DNA from: Actinobacteria bacterium UBA959
Lineage (GTDB): Bacteria; Actinomycetota; Actinomycetes; S36-B12; UBA5976
Reading direction: 5' to 3'
Length of the DNA stretch: 24,459 bases
NCBI GenBank assembly: GCA_002293025.1
Contig: DBCL01000014.1
Span: 15,685-40,143, forward strand
The position numbers were made by a program, and so were the translations under genes. Numbering within the stretch: the first letter of the stretch is position 1; each line of letters starts with the position of its first letter. Below are positions 1 to 7,938 of the stretch, one piece after another. The notes below the pieces were generated by a model. It was not told the origin of the DNA, did no database searches, and saw only the letters and a program-made list of their open reading frames with translations.

Positions 1-23
1 TTCGAATCTCCCCGCCCCGACCA
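1..23 (+). tRNA. 3' end of a tRNA, probably tRNA-Pro (truncated by window edge)
   Basis: Only the T-loop and acceptor 3' half are inside the window. Bases 1-7 (TTCGAAT) fit the T-loop, 8-12 the 3' side of the T-stem, 13-19 (CGCCCCG) the 3' acceptor strand, base 20 (A) the discriminator, and 21-23 an encoded CCA. The 5' acceptor strand would be CGGGGCG, so position 1 would be C paired with G72. That C1-G72 pair is typical of bacterial tRNA-Pro, and a tRNA-Pro beside tig is common in actinobacteria. The anticodon is outside the window, so the identity is inferred. Unlike the tRNA-Ala at 23246, this gene encodes its CCA end. Confidence 0.8.
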
Positions 24-49
24 ATTTTGAACATCAGAAGGAGTCTCAA

Positions 50-1318
50 GTGTTGGCCAATAAAGAAGTTTTATCACCAACGAGGGTCAAACTTTCGATA
101 GAGATCCCATTTACTGAATTAGAACCGTCGATCAAAAGTGCTTATCAAAAAATTAGCAACCAAGTGACAATTCCTGGATTTAGAAAAGGAAAAGTTCCAA
201 CTTCAATTATTGATCAACGAGTTGGTCGTGGCCAGGTATTGGAAGAAGCAGTAAATGACGCACTTCCTAAGTTTTATGCACAAGCCATAAAAGAGCATGA
301 CTTGCGTCCAGTAGGCAGCCCACAAGTAGATATAACTGAGTTAGCAGATGGCACTAAATTCAGTTTTACCGCTGAAGTAGATATTCGTCCTGAATTCGAT
401 CTGCCAGACGCATCATCTATTGCAATTGTTGTTGATGACGTCACTGTCGATGACCAAATGGTTAAAGACCAATTGGATCTATTGCGAAAGCGTTTTGCCA
501 CATTGTTAGTAGTTGAGCGACCAGCTAAGGAAGCTGACGTAGTGATCTTGGATGCTAAGGGAACAGTTGCTGGTGAGGAATCAGATGACTACACCGCCAC
601 TGCCCTCACCTATGAACTAGGCACTAATGGATTGGTTGAAGGCGCAGATGCGGCTTTGATTGGTATTGCAGCTGACGAAACTAGAGAGATCTCGTTTGTG
701 CCAACAGATGGTCCGCATAAAGATGTGCAAGTAGCTGTTAAGTTCAGCTGCACAGGGGTTAGAGAGCGTCAACTTCCACAAGCAGATGACAAGTTTGCCC
801 AAATGGCTAGTGAGTTTGACACATTAGCTGAACTAGAGGCAGATTTGAAAGAGCGCTTACGTCGCATGAAGATTGCTGAGCAAGCAATTGGTGCACGCGA
901 AAAAGTATTCGAATCATTGCTAGAGATGGTTGAGATAGATCTTCCAGAGAATTTGATTGCTTCTGAGATTGCTAGCCACTTTGCTGATGGGCATGGTGAT
1001 GATGCCCATAAATCAGAGTTTGAACGCGACACTAGAAAGAATCTAAAGAGTCAATTTATCTTGGACAAGATTGCTGATGATGCAAATGTTCAAGTGAATG
1101 AATCCGAGCTTTCAGAATGGCTACTACGCAGTGCACCACGCTATGGGGTAACGCCCGAGCAATTGGCTGAACAGCTAGTTAAAGATGATGCACTTGGGGT
1201 TGCGTTAAATGAGGTTAGGCGTGGCAAGGCGCTATCGGTTGCAGTAGCTCGAGCCAAGGTCAGCACTAAAGACGGATCTCTTGTTGATTTATCTGAGTTT
1301 ATTGGTGTGGCTAACTAA
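50..1318 (+). CDS. tig: Trigger factor (ribosome-associated chaperone and prolyl isomerase)
   Basis: 422 residues, close to the family's usual length. Trigger factor docks on the ribosome at the exit tunnel and shields nascent chains. The ribosome-binding signature GFRKGKVP is at residues 43-50 of the N-terminal domain. A FKBP-like isomerase domain follows (about 150-240, with ADVVILDAKGTV), then the helical C-terminal chaperone arms. The start is GTG at 50, with AGAAGGAG at 36-43 six bases upstream. A TTG directly after it is a less likely alternative. The gene begins 26 bases after the tRNA 3' end, so it may share the tRNA transcript. It leads into clpP1-clpP2-clpX, the usual folding/proteolysis neighbourhood in bacteria. 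Confidence 0.97.
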   Translation: MLANKEVLSPTRVKLSIEIPFTELEPSIKSAYQKISNQVTIPGFRKGKVPTSIIDQRVGRGQVLEEAVNDALPKFYAQAIKEHDLRPVGSPQVDITELADGTKFSFTAEVDIRPEFDLPDASSIAIVVDDVTVDDQMVKDQLDLLRKRFATLLVVERPAKEADVVILDAKGTVAGEESDDYTATALTYELGTNGLVEGADAALIGIAADETREISFVPTDGPHKDVQVAVKFSCTGVRERQLPQADDKFAQMASEFDTLAELEADLKERLRRMKIAEQAIGAREKVFESLLEMVEIDLPENLIASEIASHFADGHGDDAHKSEFERDTRKNLKSQFILDKIADDANVQVNESELSEWLLRSAPRYGVTPEQLAEQLVKDDALGVALNEVRRGKALSVAVARAKVSTKDGSLVDLSEFIGVAN

Positions 1319-1340
1319 ATTTATGCTAACGGCGAACATA

Positions 1341-1354
1341 GGCCCTGCAGGGTC
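1341..1354. promoter_or_regulatory. Palindrome between tig and clpP1 (hairpin or operator)
   Basis: CCCTGCAGGG at 1343-1352 is a perfect 10-base palindrome. With the flanking G-C and G-T pairs it can form a 5-bp stem with a TGCA loop (1341-1354). No T-run follows. It lies about where the -35 region would be for the candidate clpP1 -10 at 1367-1372, so it could be an operator instead of an RNA hairpin. No clear match to the ClgR site known from other actinobacteria was seen. Confidence 0.35.
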
Positions 1355-1366
1355 TGTGTAACGCAC

Positions 1367-1372
1367 TAAAGT
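1367..1372 (+). promoter_or_regulatory. Candidate -10 box for clpP1-clpP2
   Basis: TAAAGT fits the actinobacterial TANNNT -10 pattern. It would start transcription near 1379, giving a leader of about 18 bases before the GTG at 1398. No convincing -35 hexamer is present. The palindrome at 1343-1352 occupies that region. Confidence 0.3.
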
Positions 1373-1397
1373 TCGGTTGTTGACCGAGAGGAACAAA

Positions 1398-2033
1398 GTG
1401 ACTGACTTGAATTCGCCAGTAGGCAGAGCAAACGCTGCTGGTGCACTGCCAGGTGCTGAAGACGTATTTCAGCGCTTACTTCGGGAACGAATTGTTTTCC
1501 TAGGCGCTCCAGTTGATGACCAGATTGCAAACCTCATTTGTGGTCAGATTCTGTTGTTAGCAGCCGAAGATCCAAACAAAGATATTTACTTGTATATCAA
1601 CTCTCCAGGTGGATCGATCTCAGCTGGTATGGCGATTTATGACACCATGCAATACGTTCAAAATGATGTAGCCACAGTAGCTATGGGATTGGCTGCATCA
1701 ATGGGTCAGTTCTTATTGAGTGCAGGCCACCCATCAAAGAGATATGCGTTGCCACATGCTCGAATCATGATGCATCAGCCTTCTGGTGGTCTTGGTGGAA
1801 CTGCTTCTGATATTCGAATTCAAGCAGAGCAGATGTTGTTTGTTAAAGAACAAATGGCTGAGTTGATTGCAGAGCACACTGGGCAAACAGTTGAACAGAT
1901 TCGCAAAGACTCTGATCGTGATCGCTGGTTTAGTGCCGATGAAGCCAAGACTTATGGCTTTATTGACCACGTGGTTAAGAACTCTAGAGACGTAACCGGT
2001 AATGGCGGCACTAAAGCGAAGGGTGGCAAATAA
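1398..2033 (+). CDS. clpP1: ATP-dependent Clp protease proteolytic subunit 1
   Basis: 211 residues from GTG 1398, chosen because GAGAGGA (1386-1392) sits five bases upstream. An in-frame TTG at 1377 has no ribosome site. ClpP is a serine protease that forms a heptameric-ring chamber and is fed by ClpX. The catalytic triad is intact: Ser101 in GLAASMGQ, His126 in MMHQP, Asp175 in DRDRW, with the usual spacing of 25 and 49 residues. Actinobacteria carry two ClpP paralogues that form a mixed ClpP1P2 tetradecamer, and clpP2 abuts this gene with no spacer. The C-terminal tail (GNGGTKAKGGK) is short and flexible. Confidence 0.96.
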   Translation: MTDLNSPVGRANAAGALPGAEDVFQRLLRERIVFLGAPVDDQIANLICGQILLLAAEDPNKDIYLYINSPGGSISAGMAIYDTMQYVQNDVATVAMGLAASMGQFLLSAGHPSKRYALPHARIMMHQPSGGLGGTASDIRIQAEQMLFVKEQMAELIAEHTGQTVEQIRKDSDRDRWFSADEAKTYGFIDHVVKNSRDVTGNGGTKAKGGK

Positions 2034-2654
2034 ATGATCCAACCACAGGGTCGATACATATTGCCTGAGTTTCGCGAACGCAGTGCCAACGGGGAGCGAA
2101 TTCATAACCCTTATACCAAGTTGTTTGAAGAAAGAATTATTTTCCTAGGTGTTCAAATTGATGATGTATCAGCAGATGACATCATGGCTCAACTATTAGT
2201 TCTTGAGTCCATTGATCCAGAGCGCGATATTTCTATGTACATCAACTCTCCAGGTGGCTCTTACACCGCAATGACTGCAATTTATGACACTATGCAGTTT
2301 ATTAAGCCAGAGATCCAAACAATTTGTTTAGGTCAAGCAGCGTCAGCGGCAGCTCTACTACTTGCAGCTGGCACTCACGGCAAGCGTTTTGCCTTACCTC
2401 ACTCTCGAATTTTGATTCATCAGCCATACAGTGAGGGAGGCGGTCAAGGCTCTGACATTGAGATTCAAGCGAATGAAATCTTGAGAATGCGCGATGAGAT
2501 GGAAGGCATCCTGGCCCTTCATACAGGACGTAGCAAGAGTCAAATTGCTGAAGATATTGAGCGAGACAAGATTCTTACCGCTGATATGGCAAAAGAATTT
2601 GGAATCATTGACCAAGTGATTGCATCTAGGAAAGTCCCTACCACCAAGAAGTAG
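2034..2654 (+). CDS. clpP2: ATP-dependent Clp protease proteolytic subunit 2
   Basis: 206 residues. The ATG follows the clpP1 stop directly, with AAGGGTGG at 2019-2026 inside the clpP1 end, so translation is probably coupled. The triad is complete: Ser104 in GQAASAAA, His129 in LIHQP, Asp178 in ERDKI. It differs from ClpP1 at the active-site loop (ASAAA against ASMGQ) and N-terminus, as expected for the second subunit of a hetero-ClpP. By family knowledge it combines with ClpP1 into one degradation chamber. The downstream clpX encodes the unfoldase for that chamber. Confidence 0.96.
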   Translation: MIQPQGRYILPEFRERSANGERIHNPYTKLFEERIIFLGVQIDDVSADDIMAQLLVLESIDPERDISMYINSPGGSYTAMTAIYDTMQFIKPEIQTICLGQAASAAALLLAAGTHGKRFALPHSRILIHQPYSEGGGQGSDIEIQANEILRMRDEMEGILALHTGRSKSQIAEDIERDKILTADMAKEFGIIDQVIASRKVPTTKK

Positions 2655-2712
2655 TGATTCTGCTGTTGGCGTAATTGCTCTAAATTGGTTCAGTTAAGTG
2701 TGTTTCCCAAAG

Positions 2713-2718
2713 TAATCT
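2713..2718 (+). promoter_or_regulatory. Candidate promoter for clpX
   Basis: TAATCT fits TANNNT. A weak -35 candidate, TTCAGT at 2689-2694, lies 18 bases upstream. Transcription would begin near 2725, about 37 bases before the clpX ATG. This would let clpX be expressed apart from clpP1P2. Based only on hexamer resemblance. Confidence 0.3.
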
Positions 2719-2761
2719 GAGTCTCTCTCATTCCCCCGACGGAGAGCAAGGATGGCTAAAC

Positions 2762-4030
2762 ATGGCTCGCTTAGGTGACGGTGCCGATCTACTTAAATGT
2801 TCATTTTGTGGCAAGAGTCAAAAGCAAGTTAAAAAACTAATCGCTGGACCAGGTGTCTATATCTGTGATGAATGTATAGATCTTTGCAATGAGATTATTA
2901 TCGAAGAGCAGACTGAAACCGCTATTGCTGCAGCTGGGGAACTTCCTAAACCAAATGAGATTTACACATTTCTTGATCAGTATGTGATTGGTCAAGATCT
3001 AGCCAAGAAAACTTTGTCGGTAGCTGTTTATAACCACTACAAGAGAGTTAGAGCTAGTGGGCCAACTCGCAAATCTGATGATCTAGTCGAGCTGGCTAAG
3101 TCCAACATCTTGTTGCTTGGTCCAACAGGATCTGGCAAGACTTTACTTGCCCAAACTTTAGCCAAAATGTTGAATGTGCCATTCGCAATTGCAGACGCGA
3201 CCGCCTTAACTGAAGCTGGCTATGTTGGTGAAGACGTAGAAAATATTTTGCTGAAACTCATCCAAGCTGCTGACTTTGATGTTAAGCGGGCTGAGCAAGG
3301 AATCATTTACATAGATGAGATCGACAAAATTGCACGTAAGAGCGAAAACACATCGATTACTCGAGATGTGTCTGGTGAAGGTGTTCAGCAAGCACTATTA
3401 AAAATTCTTGAGGGAACTACAGCATCTGTTCCACCACAAGGTGGGCGCAAGCACCCTCATCAAGAATTTCTGCAAATAGATACCACCAATGTGCTATTCA
3501 TTGTGGGTGGTGCTTTTGCCGGACTAGATTCAATAATTGAACAACGTGTTGGCAAGTCATCTCTTGGTTTCACAGCAAGTTTGGATCGTGACTCACAAGA
3601 CCTTGATCCATCCAAAATATTCTCTCAAGTATTGCCAGAGGATTTGCTTAAGTTCGGCATGATTCCAGAATTTGTGGGCCGTCTGCCGATTGTTACCTCT
3701 GTTGAAGGCTTAAACATAGAATCTTTAGTGAAAGTATTAACACAACCAAAGAATGCTCTGGTTCGTCAGTTTGAGAAACTATTTGAACTAGATGATGTTA
3801 GTTTAGAGTTTGGCACAGGTGCAGTTGAAGCGATTGCTGACCTAGCCCTAACTCGCGGAACTGGGGCTAGAGGTCTACGTTCAATCTTGGAAGGTGTTTT
3901 GTTGGATGCCATGTATGACATCCCAAGCAGAGATGATGTTGAAAAGATCATCATTGAATCAAAAACCGTAACCGAGGGACGCTCTCCAAAGGTTGTGCTA
4001 CGCGGAGGCAAGAAAGAAAAATCAGCCTAA
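2762..4030 (+). CDS. clpX: ATP-dependent Clp protease ATP-binding subunit ClpX
   Basis: 422 residues, full length. ClpX is a hexameric AAA+ unfoldase that recognises tagged substrates and threads them into ClpP. The N-terminal zinc-binding domain has Cys13, Cys16, Cys35 and Cys38. Walker A GPTGSGKT is at 120-127, followed by a GYVG pore loop, Walker B with IYIDEIDKI, an RKH pore motif in GGRKHPHQ, and the sensor-2 region GTGARGLRS. The ClpP-docking loop reads LGF instead of the enterobacterial IGF, as in other actinobacteria. The start MARLGDGADLLKCSFCGK matches the family start. AAGGA (2748-2752) is the likely ribosome site. An overlapping out-of-frame mini-ORF begins ten bases upstream. Confidence 0.98.
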   Translation: MARLGDGADLLKCSFCGKSQKQVKKLIAGPGVYICDECIDLCNEIIIEEQTETAIAAAGELPKPNEIYTFLDQYVIGQDLAKKTLSVAVYNHYKRVRASGPTRKSDDLVELAKSNILLLGPTGSGKTLLAQTLAKMLNVPFAIADATALTEAGYVGEDVENILLKLIQAADFDVKRAEQGIIYIDEIDKIARKSENTSITRDVSGEGVQQALLKILEGTTASVPPQGGRKHPHQEFLQIDTTNVLFIVGGAFAGLDSIIEQRVGKSSLGFTASLDRDSQDLDPSKIFSQVLPEDLLKFGMIPEFVGRLPIVTSVEGLNIESLVKVLTQPKNALVRQFEKLFELDDVSLEFGTGAVEAIADLALTRGTGARGLRSILEGVLLDAMYDIPSRDDVEKIIIESKTVTEGRSPKVVLRGGKKEKSA

Positions 4031-4041
4031 CCAATTAGGCT
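4024..4041. terminator. Hairpin spanning the convergent clpX and valS stop codons
   Basis: Arms AGCCTAA (4024-4030) and TTAGGCT (4035-4041) are perfect complements with loop CCAA. The first arm contains the TAA of clpX. The second contains the TAA of valS on the other strand. Neither side has a T-run, so it is not a canonical intrinsic terminator. It may act as a two-way, U-tract-free terminator or an RNA 3'-end stabiliser. Confidence 0.5.
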
Positions 4042-6578
4042 AATTCGGCTGCAACCCGCAAAGTTTGATCCACTTCAAATTTCAAGTTTTCGATTGCACC
4101 TGCAGCAATTAGGTCGCCTTGGGCTAATTTCAGTCTAGCCAATGTTTGCTCACTGCCATAAACCACAACTTCTTTCATCCCTGCTTTCATTGACTGTTTC
4201 GCATCTGTTTTCACTCGTCGAACCGCACCAATGACTTCACTTATCTCGGCTAAGAGTTCTGGGTTGGAACTAACTTGTTCAAACTCTGAACTCTTAGGCC
4301 ATTTGGTGCTGTGCACGGAGCCAGGTTGCCACCAAGACCAAACTTCCTCTGTAACAAATGGCATAAATGGAGCGAACAGACGCAACATAATCTCCAAAGC
4401 TTGAGCCAATGCTGCTTTAGCAGAGTCTGCTCCTGGGTCATTTTCACGATAGGCACGTTCTTTAACTAACTCAACATAGTCATCAGTGAAAGTCCAAAAG
4501 AATGACTCAGTAACTTCTAGAGCCTTGGTGTAGTTGTAGTCTTCAAATGCCTTAGTAGCGGCAGTGACTGTCTGCGCCAAACTTGCCAACATTGCTTTAT
4601 CTAGATCATGCGTTATCTGATTATTTTCCAAACTAGCACCAAGGCCCAATACAAACTTAGAAGCATTCAATAGTTTGATCGCTAATCTGCGACCAATCTT
4701 CATCTGCCCAACATCAAATGCTGTATCGGTGCCAGGCCGGCCACTTGCTGCCCAATAACGAACTGCATCACTGCCGTGTTCCTCAAACAAAGCAATCGGG
4801 GTTACTACATTTCCTTTGGACTTAGACATTTTTTTGCGGTCGGGATCCAAGATCCAACCAGATAGTGCTGCGTTCTTCCAAGGGGCAATACCAAATTCCA
4901 GGAAGGAGCGAGCCATGGTTGAAAAAAGCCAGGTTCGAATGATGTCGTGCCCTTGAGGTCTTAGATCCATTGGGAAAATCTTCTTGAACAATGTTTCATC
5001 TACAGACCAATCACCAACAAGTTGTGGCGTTAGTGAAGAAGTGGCCCAGGTGTCCATCACATCTGGATCAGCAGCAAAGCCACCAGGTTGATTTCTTTGA
5101 TCTGCTTGATATCCAGATGGCATATCAATACTTGGATCTACTGGTAGTGACTTTAGGTCTGGCTGCAGGATTTGGTTGTAGTCAATCTCACCGTTTTGAT
5201 CAATGCCATACCAAATTGGGATTGGCACACCAAAGAATCTTTGTCGAGAAATTAGCCAGTCACCATTTAAGCCGTTTACCCAGTCGTTGTAACGAGCCTG
5301 CATGTATGGGGGATACCAAGTAATGTCATCGCTCAACTTCACTAACTTAGTTCGAAGGTCTTGATCACGACCACCATTTCGGATGTACCACTGTCTAGTG
5401 GTAACAATCTCTAGTGGCTTGTCACCTTTCTCAAAAAACTTAACTGGATGACTAATTGGTTTTGGCTCACCATCAAGGTCACCTGTTTCGCGAAGTAATT
5501 CCACAGTGCGTTCTTTGGCAGTAAATACAGTGGTCCCGGCTAAGCGCTGATAGCGCTCTTTAGCAACTTCAGTTTCTAACCAACTTGGAGTGCTACCACT
5601 AAATCTGCCATCAAATCCAATTACTGGTCTTGTTTCTAACTGCAATTCTCTCCACCAAGTAACGTCTGTGAGGTCACCAAAAGTGCAAACCATGGCAATG
5701 CCTGAACCACGATCAATTTCTGCAAGTGGGTGTGCTTTGACAGGCACTCTCACACCAAATATTGGAGATATAACGGTCTTGCCAAACAATGGCTGGTAAC
5801 GCTCATCCTCTGGATTAGCGACCAAGGCCACACAGGAAACAATCAACTCTGGGCGAGTAGTTTCAATAAATACTTTTGTGCCATCTTCTTGGTGAAATGA
5901 GACACGATGGAACGCACCTGGGCGTTCTCGATCTTCAAGTTCTGCTTGGGCAACTGCAGTTTGAAAACTCACATCCCAAAGAGTTGGTGCCTCTGATTGG
6001 TAGGCCTCGCCTCGCTCTAAATTCCTCAAAAATGCTAACTGTGAGATTGCTCGTGATTTGTCACTAATGGTTTGATAAGTCAAAGACCAGTCAATTGATA
6101 AGCCGAGATATTTCCAAGTGGCTTCAAAGGCTTTTTCATCTTCAGTTGTTAGCTCCAAGCACAATTCCACAAAGTTTCTTCTCGATACCGCTGTAATTTC
6201 TTTACCAGGATCTTCTGCAGGAACAAAGCTTGGGTCATAACTTAAAGTTGGATCACACTTGATTCCATAATAGTTTTGAACTCGACGTTCAGTTGGTAAA
6301 CCATTGTCATCCCATCCCATTGGATAGAAAACTTCAAATCCAGACATTCTTTTGTAGCGGGCAATGCAGTCTGTGTGGGTGTATGAGAAAACATGTCCAA
6401 TATGTAGTGAGCCACTGGCAGTTGGGGGCGGGGTATCGATCGAGTAAACCTGATCCCTGGTGCAGTTTGGATTGAATTTGTAGATTCCAGCGCTCTCCCA
6501 AAAACTAGACCACCGATTCTCAACTGCGTCTAGGGCAGGCTTCTCGGGTAACTTCGGATACAGGCTTTGGGCACTCAC
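4035..6578 (-). CDS. valS: Valine--tRNA ligase, archaeal/rickettsial-like type
   Basis: 847 residues from GTG 6578. Class I synthetase that charges tRNA-Val. The HIGH motif is intact (HIGH at 59-62 in SGSLHIGHVFSYTHTD) and KMSKS is at 583-587. An editing domain lies between, and a helical anticodon-binding domain is C-terminal. The stretches PMGWDDNGLPTERRVQ and SGIAMVCTFGDLTDVTWW are hallmarks of the ValS form found in archaea, Rickettsia and some actinobacteria, unlike the form with LPGTDHAG / GTGAVKVTPAHDPNDF. The start is preferred over TTG 6599 because a -10 (TAGGAT, 6591-6586) ends seven bases before the GTG, as in leaderless mRNAs. The TTG has AGGAGG only two bases away. It is the only large minus-strand gene here. 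Confidence 0.96.
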   Translation of the reverse strand: MSAQSLYPKLPEKPALDAVENRWSSFWESAGIYKFNPNCTRDQVYSIDTPPPTASGSLHIGHVFSYTHTDCIARYKRMSGFEVFYPMGWDDNGLPTERRVQNYYGIKCDPTLSYDPSFVPAEDPGKEITAVSRRNFVELCLELTTEDEKAFEATWKYLGLSIDWSLTYQTISDKSRAISQLAFLRNLERGEAYQSEAPTLWDVSFQTAVAQAELEDRERPGAFHRVSFHQEDGTKVFIETTRPELIVSCVALVANPEDERYQPLFGKTVISPIFGVRVPVKAHPLAEIDRGSGIAMVCTFGDLTDVTWWRELQLETRPVIGFDGRFSGSTPSWLETEVAKERYQRLAGTTVFTAKERTVELLRETGDLDGEPKPISHPVKFFEKGDKPLEIVTTRQWYIRNGGRDQDLRTKLVKLSDDITWYPPYMQARYNDWVNGLNGDWLISRQRFFGVPIPIWYGIDQNGEIDYNQILQPDLKSLPVDPSIDMPSGYQADQRNQPGGFAADPDVMDTWATSSLTPQLVGDWSVDETLFKKIFPMDLRPQGHDIIRTWLFSTMARSFLEFGIAPWKNAALSGWILDPDRKKMSKSKGNVVTPIALFEEHGSDAVRYWAASGRPGTDTAFDVGQMKIGRRLAIKLLNASKFVLGLGASLENNQITHDLDKAMLASLAQTVTAATKAFEDYNYTKALEVTESFFWTFTDDYVELVKERAYRENDPGADSAKAALAQALEIMLRLFAPFMPFVTEEVWSWWQPGSVHSTKWPKSSEFEQVSSNPELLAEISEVIGAVRRVKTDAKQSMKAGMKEVVVYGSEQTLARLKLAQGDLIAAGAIENLKFEVDQTLRVAAELA

Positions 6579-6585
6579 GTGCCTG

Positions 6586-6591
6586 ATCCTA
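6586..6591 (-). promoter_or_regulatory. -10 box of a leaderless valS promoter
   Basis: Read on the minus strand this is TAGGAT, followed by seven bases and then the GTG at 6578. That geometry puts the transcript start at or beside the start codon. It overlaps the region where the -35 of the opposing folC promoter would lie. No good -35 hexamer was found. Confidence 0.5.
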
Positions 6592-6606
6592 AAGACCAAC
6601 CCCTCC

Positions 6607-6612
6607 TAGACT
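6607..6612 (+). promoter_or_regulatory. -10 box of a leaderless folC promoter
   Basis: TAGACT is followed by eight bases and the folC ATG at 6621. There is no ribosome-binding site before this ATG, as expected for a leaderless transcript, which is common in actinobacteria. The box overlaps the presumed -35 region of the divergent valS promoter. Confidence 0.5.
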
Positions 6613-6620
6613 TATGACAT

Positions 6621-7934
6621 ATGCTCACCGACCTCAAAGCAGTTGACCAATTCCTGCTATCTCGCGCCGCTGAACACCAGATCAACCCCTCGCTGGATGA
6701 GGTGCGGGCAGTTTTAGATGCATTAGGTGATCCCCAGGAGATGTATCCCTCAATCGTGGTTGCTGGCACTAACGGCAAGTCTTCAACTACTCGATTGATC
6801 GCAGCTATTGCTTTAGCGCATGGCATTCGAGCAGGCTGTTACACCTCACCGCATTTAGTGAAAGTGACTGAACGCATCCAAGTGGATGGCTTACCTTTAA
6901 CTGATCAAAGATTTATCGAATCATTAAATGAGATATTGCCAATTGTGTTGATGATGGAAGAACGACGGGGCAAGAAGCTAACAGGATTTGAGTTATTAAC
7001 AGTAATGGCATTAAGTGAGTTTGCGGATGCACCAATGCACTTAGCTGCTCTAGAAATTGGGCTAGGTGGAACCTGGGACGCAGTTAACGTGGTAGACGCA
7101 CCAGTATCGGTAATTACTCCAGTTGATTTTGATCATCAGGCTTGGCTTGGTGACACTTTAACTTCGATTGCGGGTAACAAAGCTGGAGTTATCAAACCTG
7201 GTTCAACAGTTGTGGTGCAACAACATCACGCAGAAGCATTAGAAGTAATCACGCTCGCAGCCAATGAGATGCAAGCAAATATGTTGCTGTTTGATCGCGA
7301 TTATTTTGTAAGCAGCACCACTGCCGTTGGTGGGCAATTAATCAACATTCAAACACCCAGAGAGAATTACCAAGACTTGTTCTTAAAGGTTCATGGTGAG
7401 CATCAAGCAATTAATGCAGCAACCGCATTAGTTGCACTCGAGGCTTTGCTTGGTGAAGATGAACCCCTTAATCCAGATGCCATTGCTGAAGCATTTGAAA
7501 CCTTCAATATGCCCGGCAGATTAGAAATTATTCGCCGATCACCCACGGTGGTTCTAGACATTGCACATAACCCAGCCGGTGCTCAAATCTTAGCTAATGG
7601 TTTAGTCACATCCATGAATTTCAAGAGTCTAATTTGTGTGCTAGGTGTGCTCGAGGATAAAAATGCATCTGGAATCGTGGAAGAATTAACACACCTGGTT
7701 GATCATTGGATCGTAACTACTGCACCATCACCTCGGGCAATATCTGCAGATGATTTAGCAGCGGATGTAGTTAGTGCAGTTGGATCTAGTCGAGTTGAAG
7801 TAATTCCAGAATTTGATCAAGCAGTTGAAGCAGCAATTGCTGCTGCTGACTTAATTGGAGCTGGATCTGGTGTCTTGATTACTGGCTCAGCTACCACTGC
7901 TGGCCGAGCTCGGGCATTACTTGGCAGAGATTAA
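6621..7934 (+). CDS. folC: Folylpolyglutamate synthase / dihydrofolate synthase
   Basis: 437 residues. A Mur-ligase-family enzyme that adds glutamate to (dihydro)folates, keeping them in the cell. It often also makes dihydrofolate from dihydropteroate. The P-loop GTNGKSS is at 49-55, followed by the folate-binding segment TSPHLVKVTERI, the acidic ATP/Mg motif LEIGLGGTWDAVN, PVDFDHQAWLGDT, and the C-terminal DIAHNPAGA motif. All are intact. A DUF4233 gene and ndk follow, which is the actinobacterial order (for example folC-Rv2446c-ndk in Mycobacterium tuberculosis). The ATG at 6621 lacks a Shine-Dalgarno site and probably initiates a leaderless mRNA. Confidence 0.95.
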   Translation: MLTDLKAVDQFLLSRAAEHQINPSLDEVRAVLDALGDPQEMYPSIVVAGTNGKSSTTRLIAAIALAHGIRAGCYTSPHLVKVTERIQVDGLPLTDQRFIESLNEILPIVLMMEERRGKKLTGFELLTVMALSEFADAPMHLAALEIGLGGTWDAVNVVDAPVSVITPVDFDHQAWLGDTLTSIAGNKAGVIKPGSTVVVQQHHAEALEVITLAANEMQANMLLFDRDYFVSSTTAVGGQLINIQTPRENYQDLFLKVHGEHQAINAATALVALEALLGEDEPLNPDAIAEAFETFNMPGRLEIIRRSPTVVLDIAHNPAGAQILANGLVTSMNFKSLICVLGVLEDKNASGIVEELTHLVDHWIVTTAPSPRAISADDLAADVVSAVGSSRVEVIPEFDQAVEAAIAAADLIGAGSGVLITGSATTAGRARALLGRD

Positions 7935-7938
7935 AAAG

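Noticed and set aside
1377..1397. TTG start for clpP1
   Set aside because: No ribosome site upstream, whereas GTG 1398 has GAGAGGA at the right distance.
1319..1397. ClgR, CIRCE or HAIR heat-shock operator before clpP1
   Set aside because: I looked for these known motifs and found no convincing match. Only the CCCTGCAGGG palindrome is present.
2394..2615. Minus-strand open frame inside clpP2
   Set aside because: Shadow frame with no ribosome site and no family features.
4991..5323. Plus-strand 110-residue open frame inside valS
   Set aside because: Antisense shadow of a well-supported synthetase. No recognisable domain.
6579..6607. TTG 6599 as valS start with AGGAGGGG upstream
   Set aside because: The ribosome-site match is only about two bases from the TTG, too close. 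GTG 6578 fits a leaderless promoter. Not excluded by experiment.
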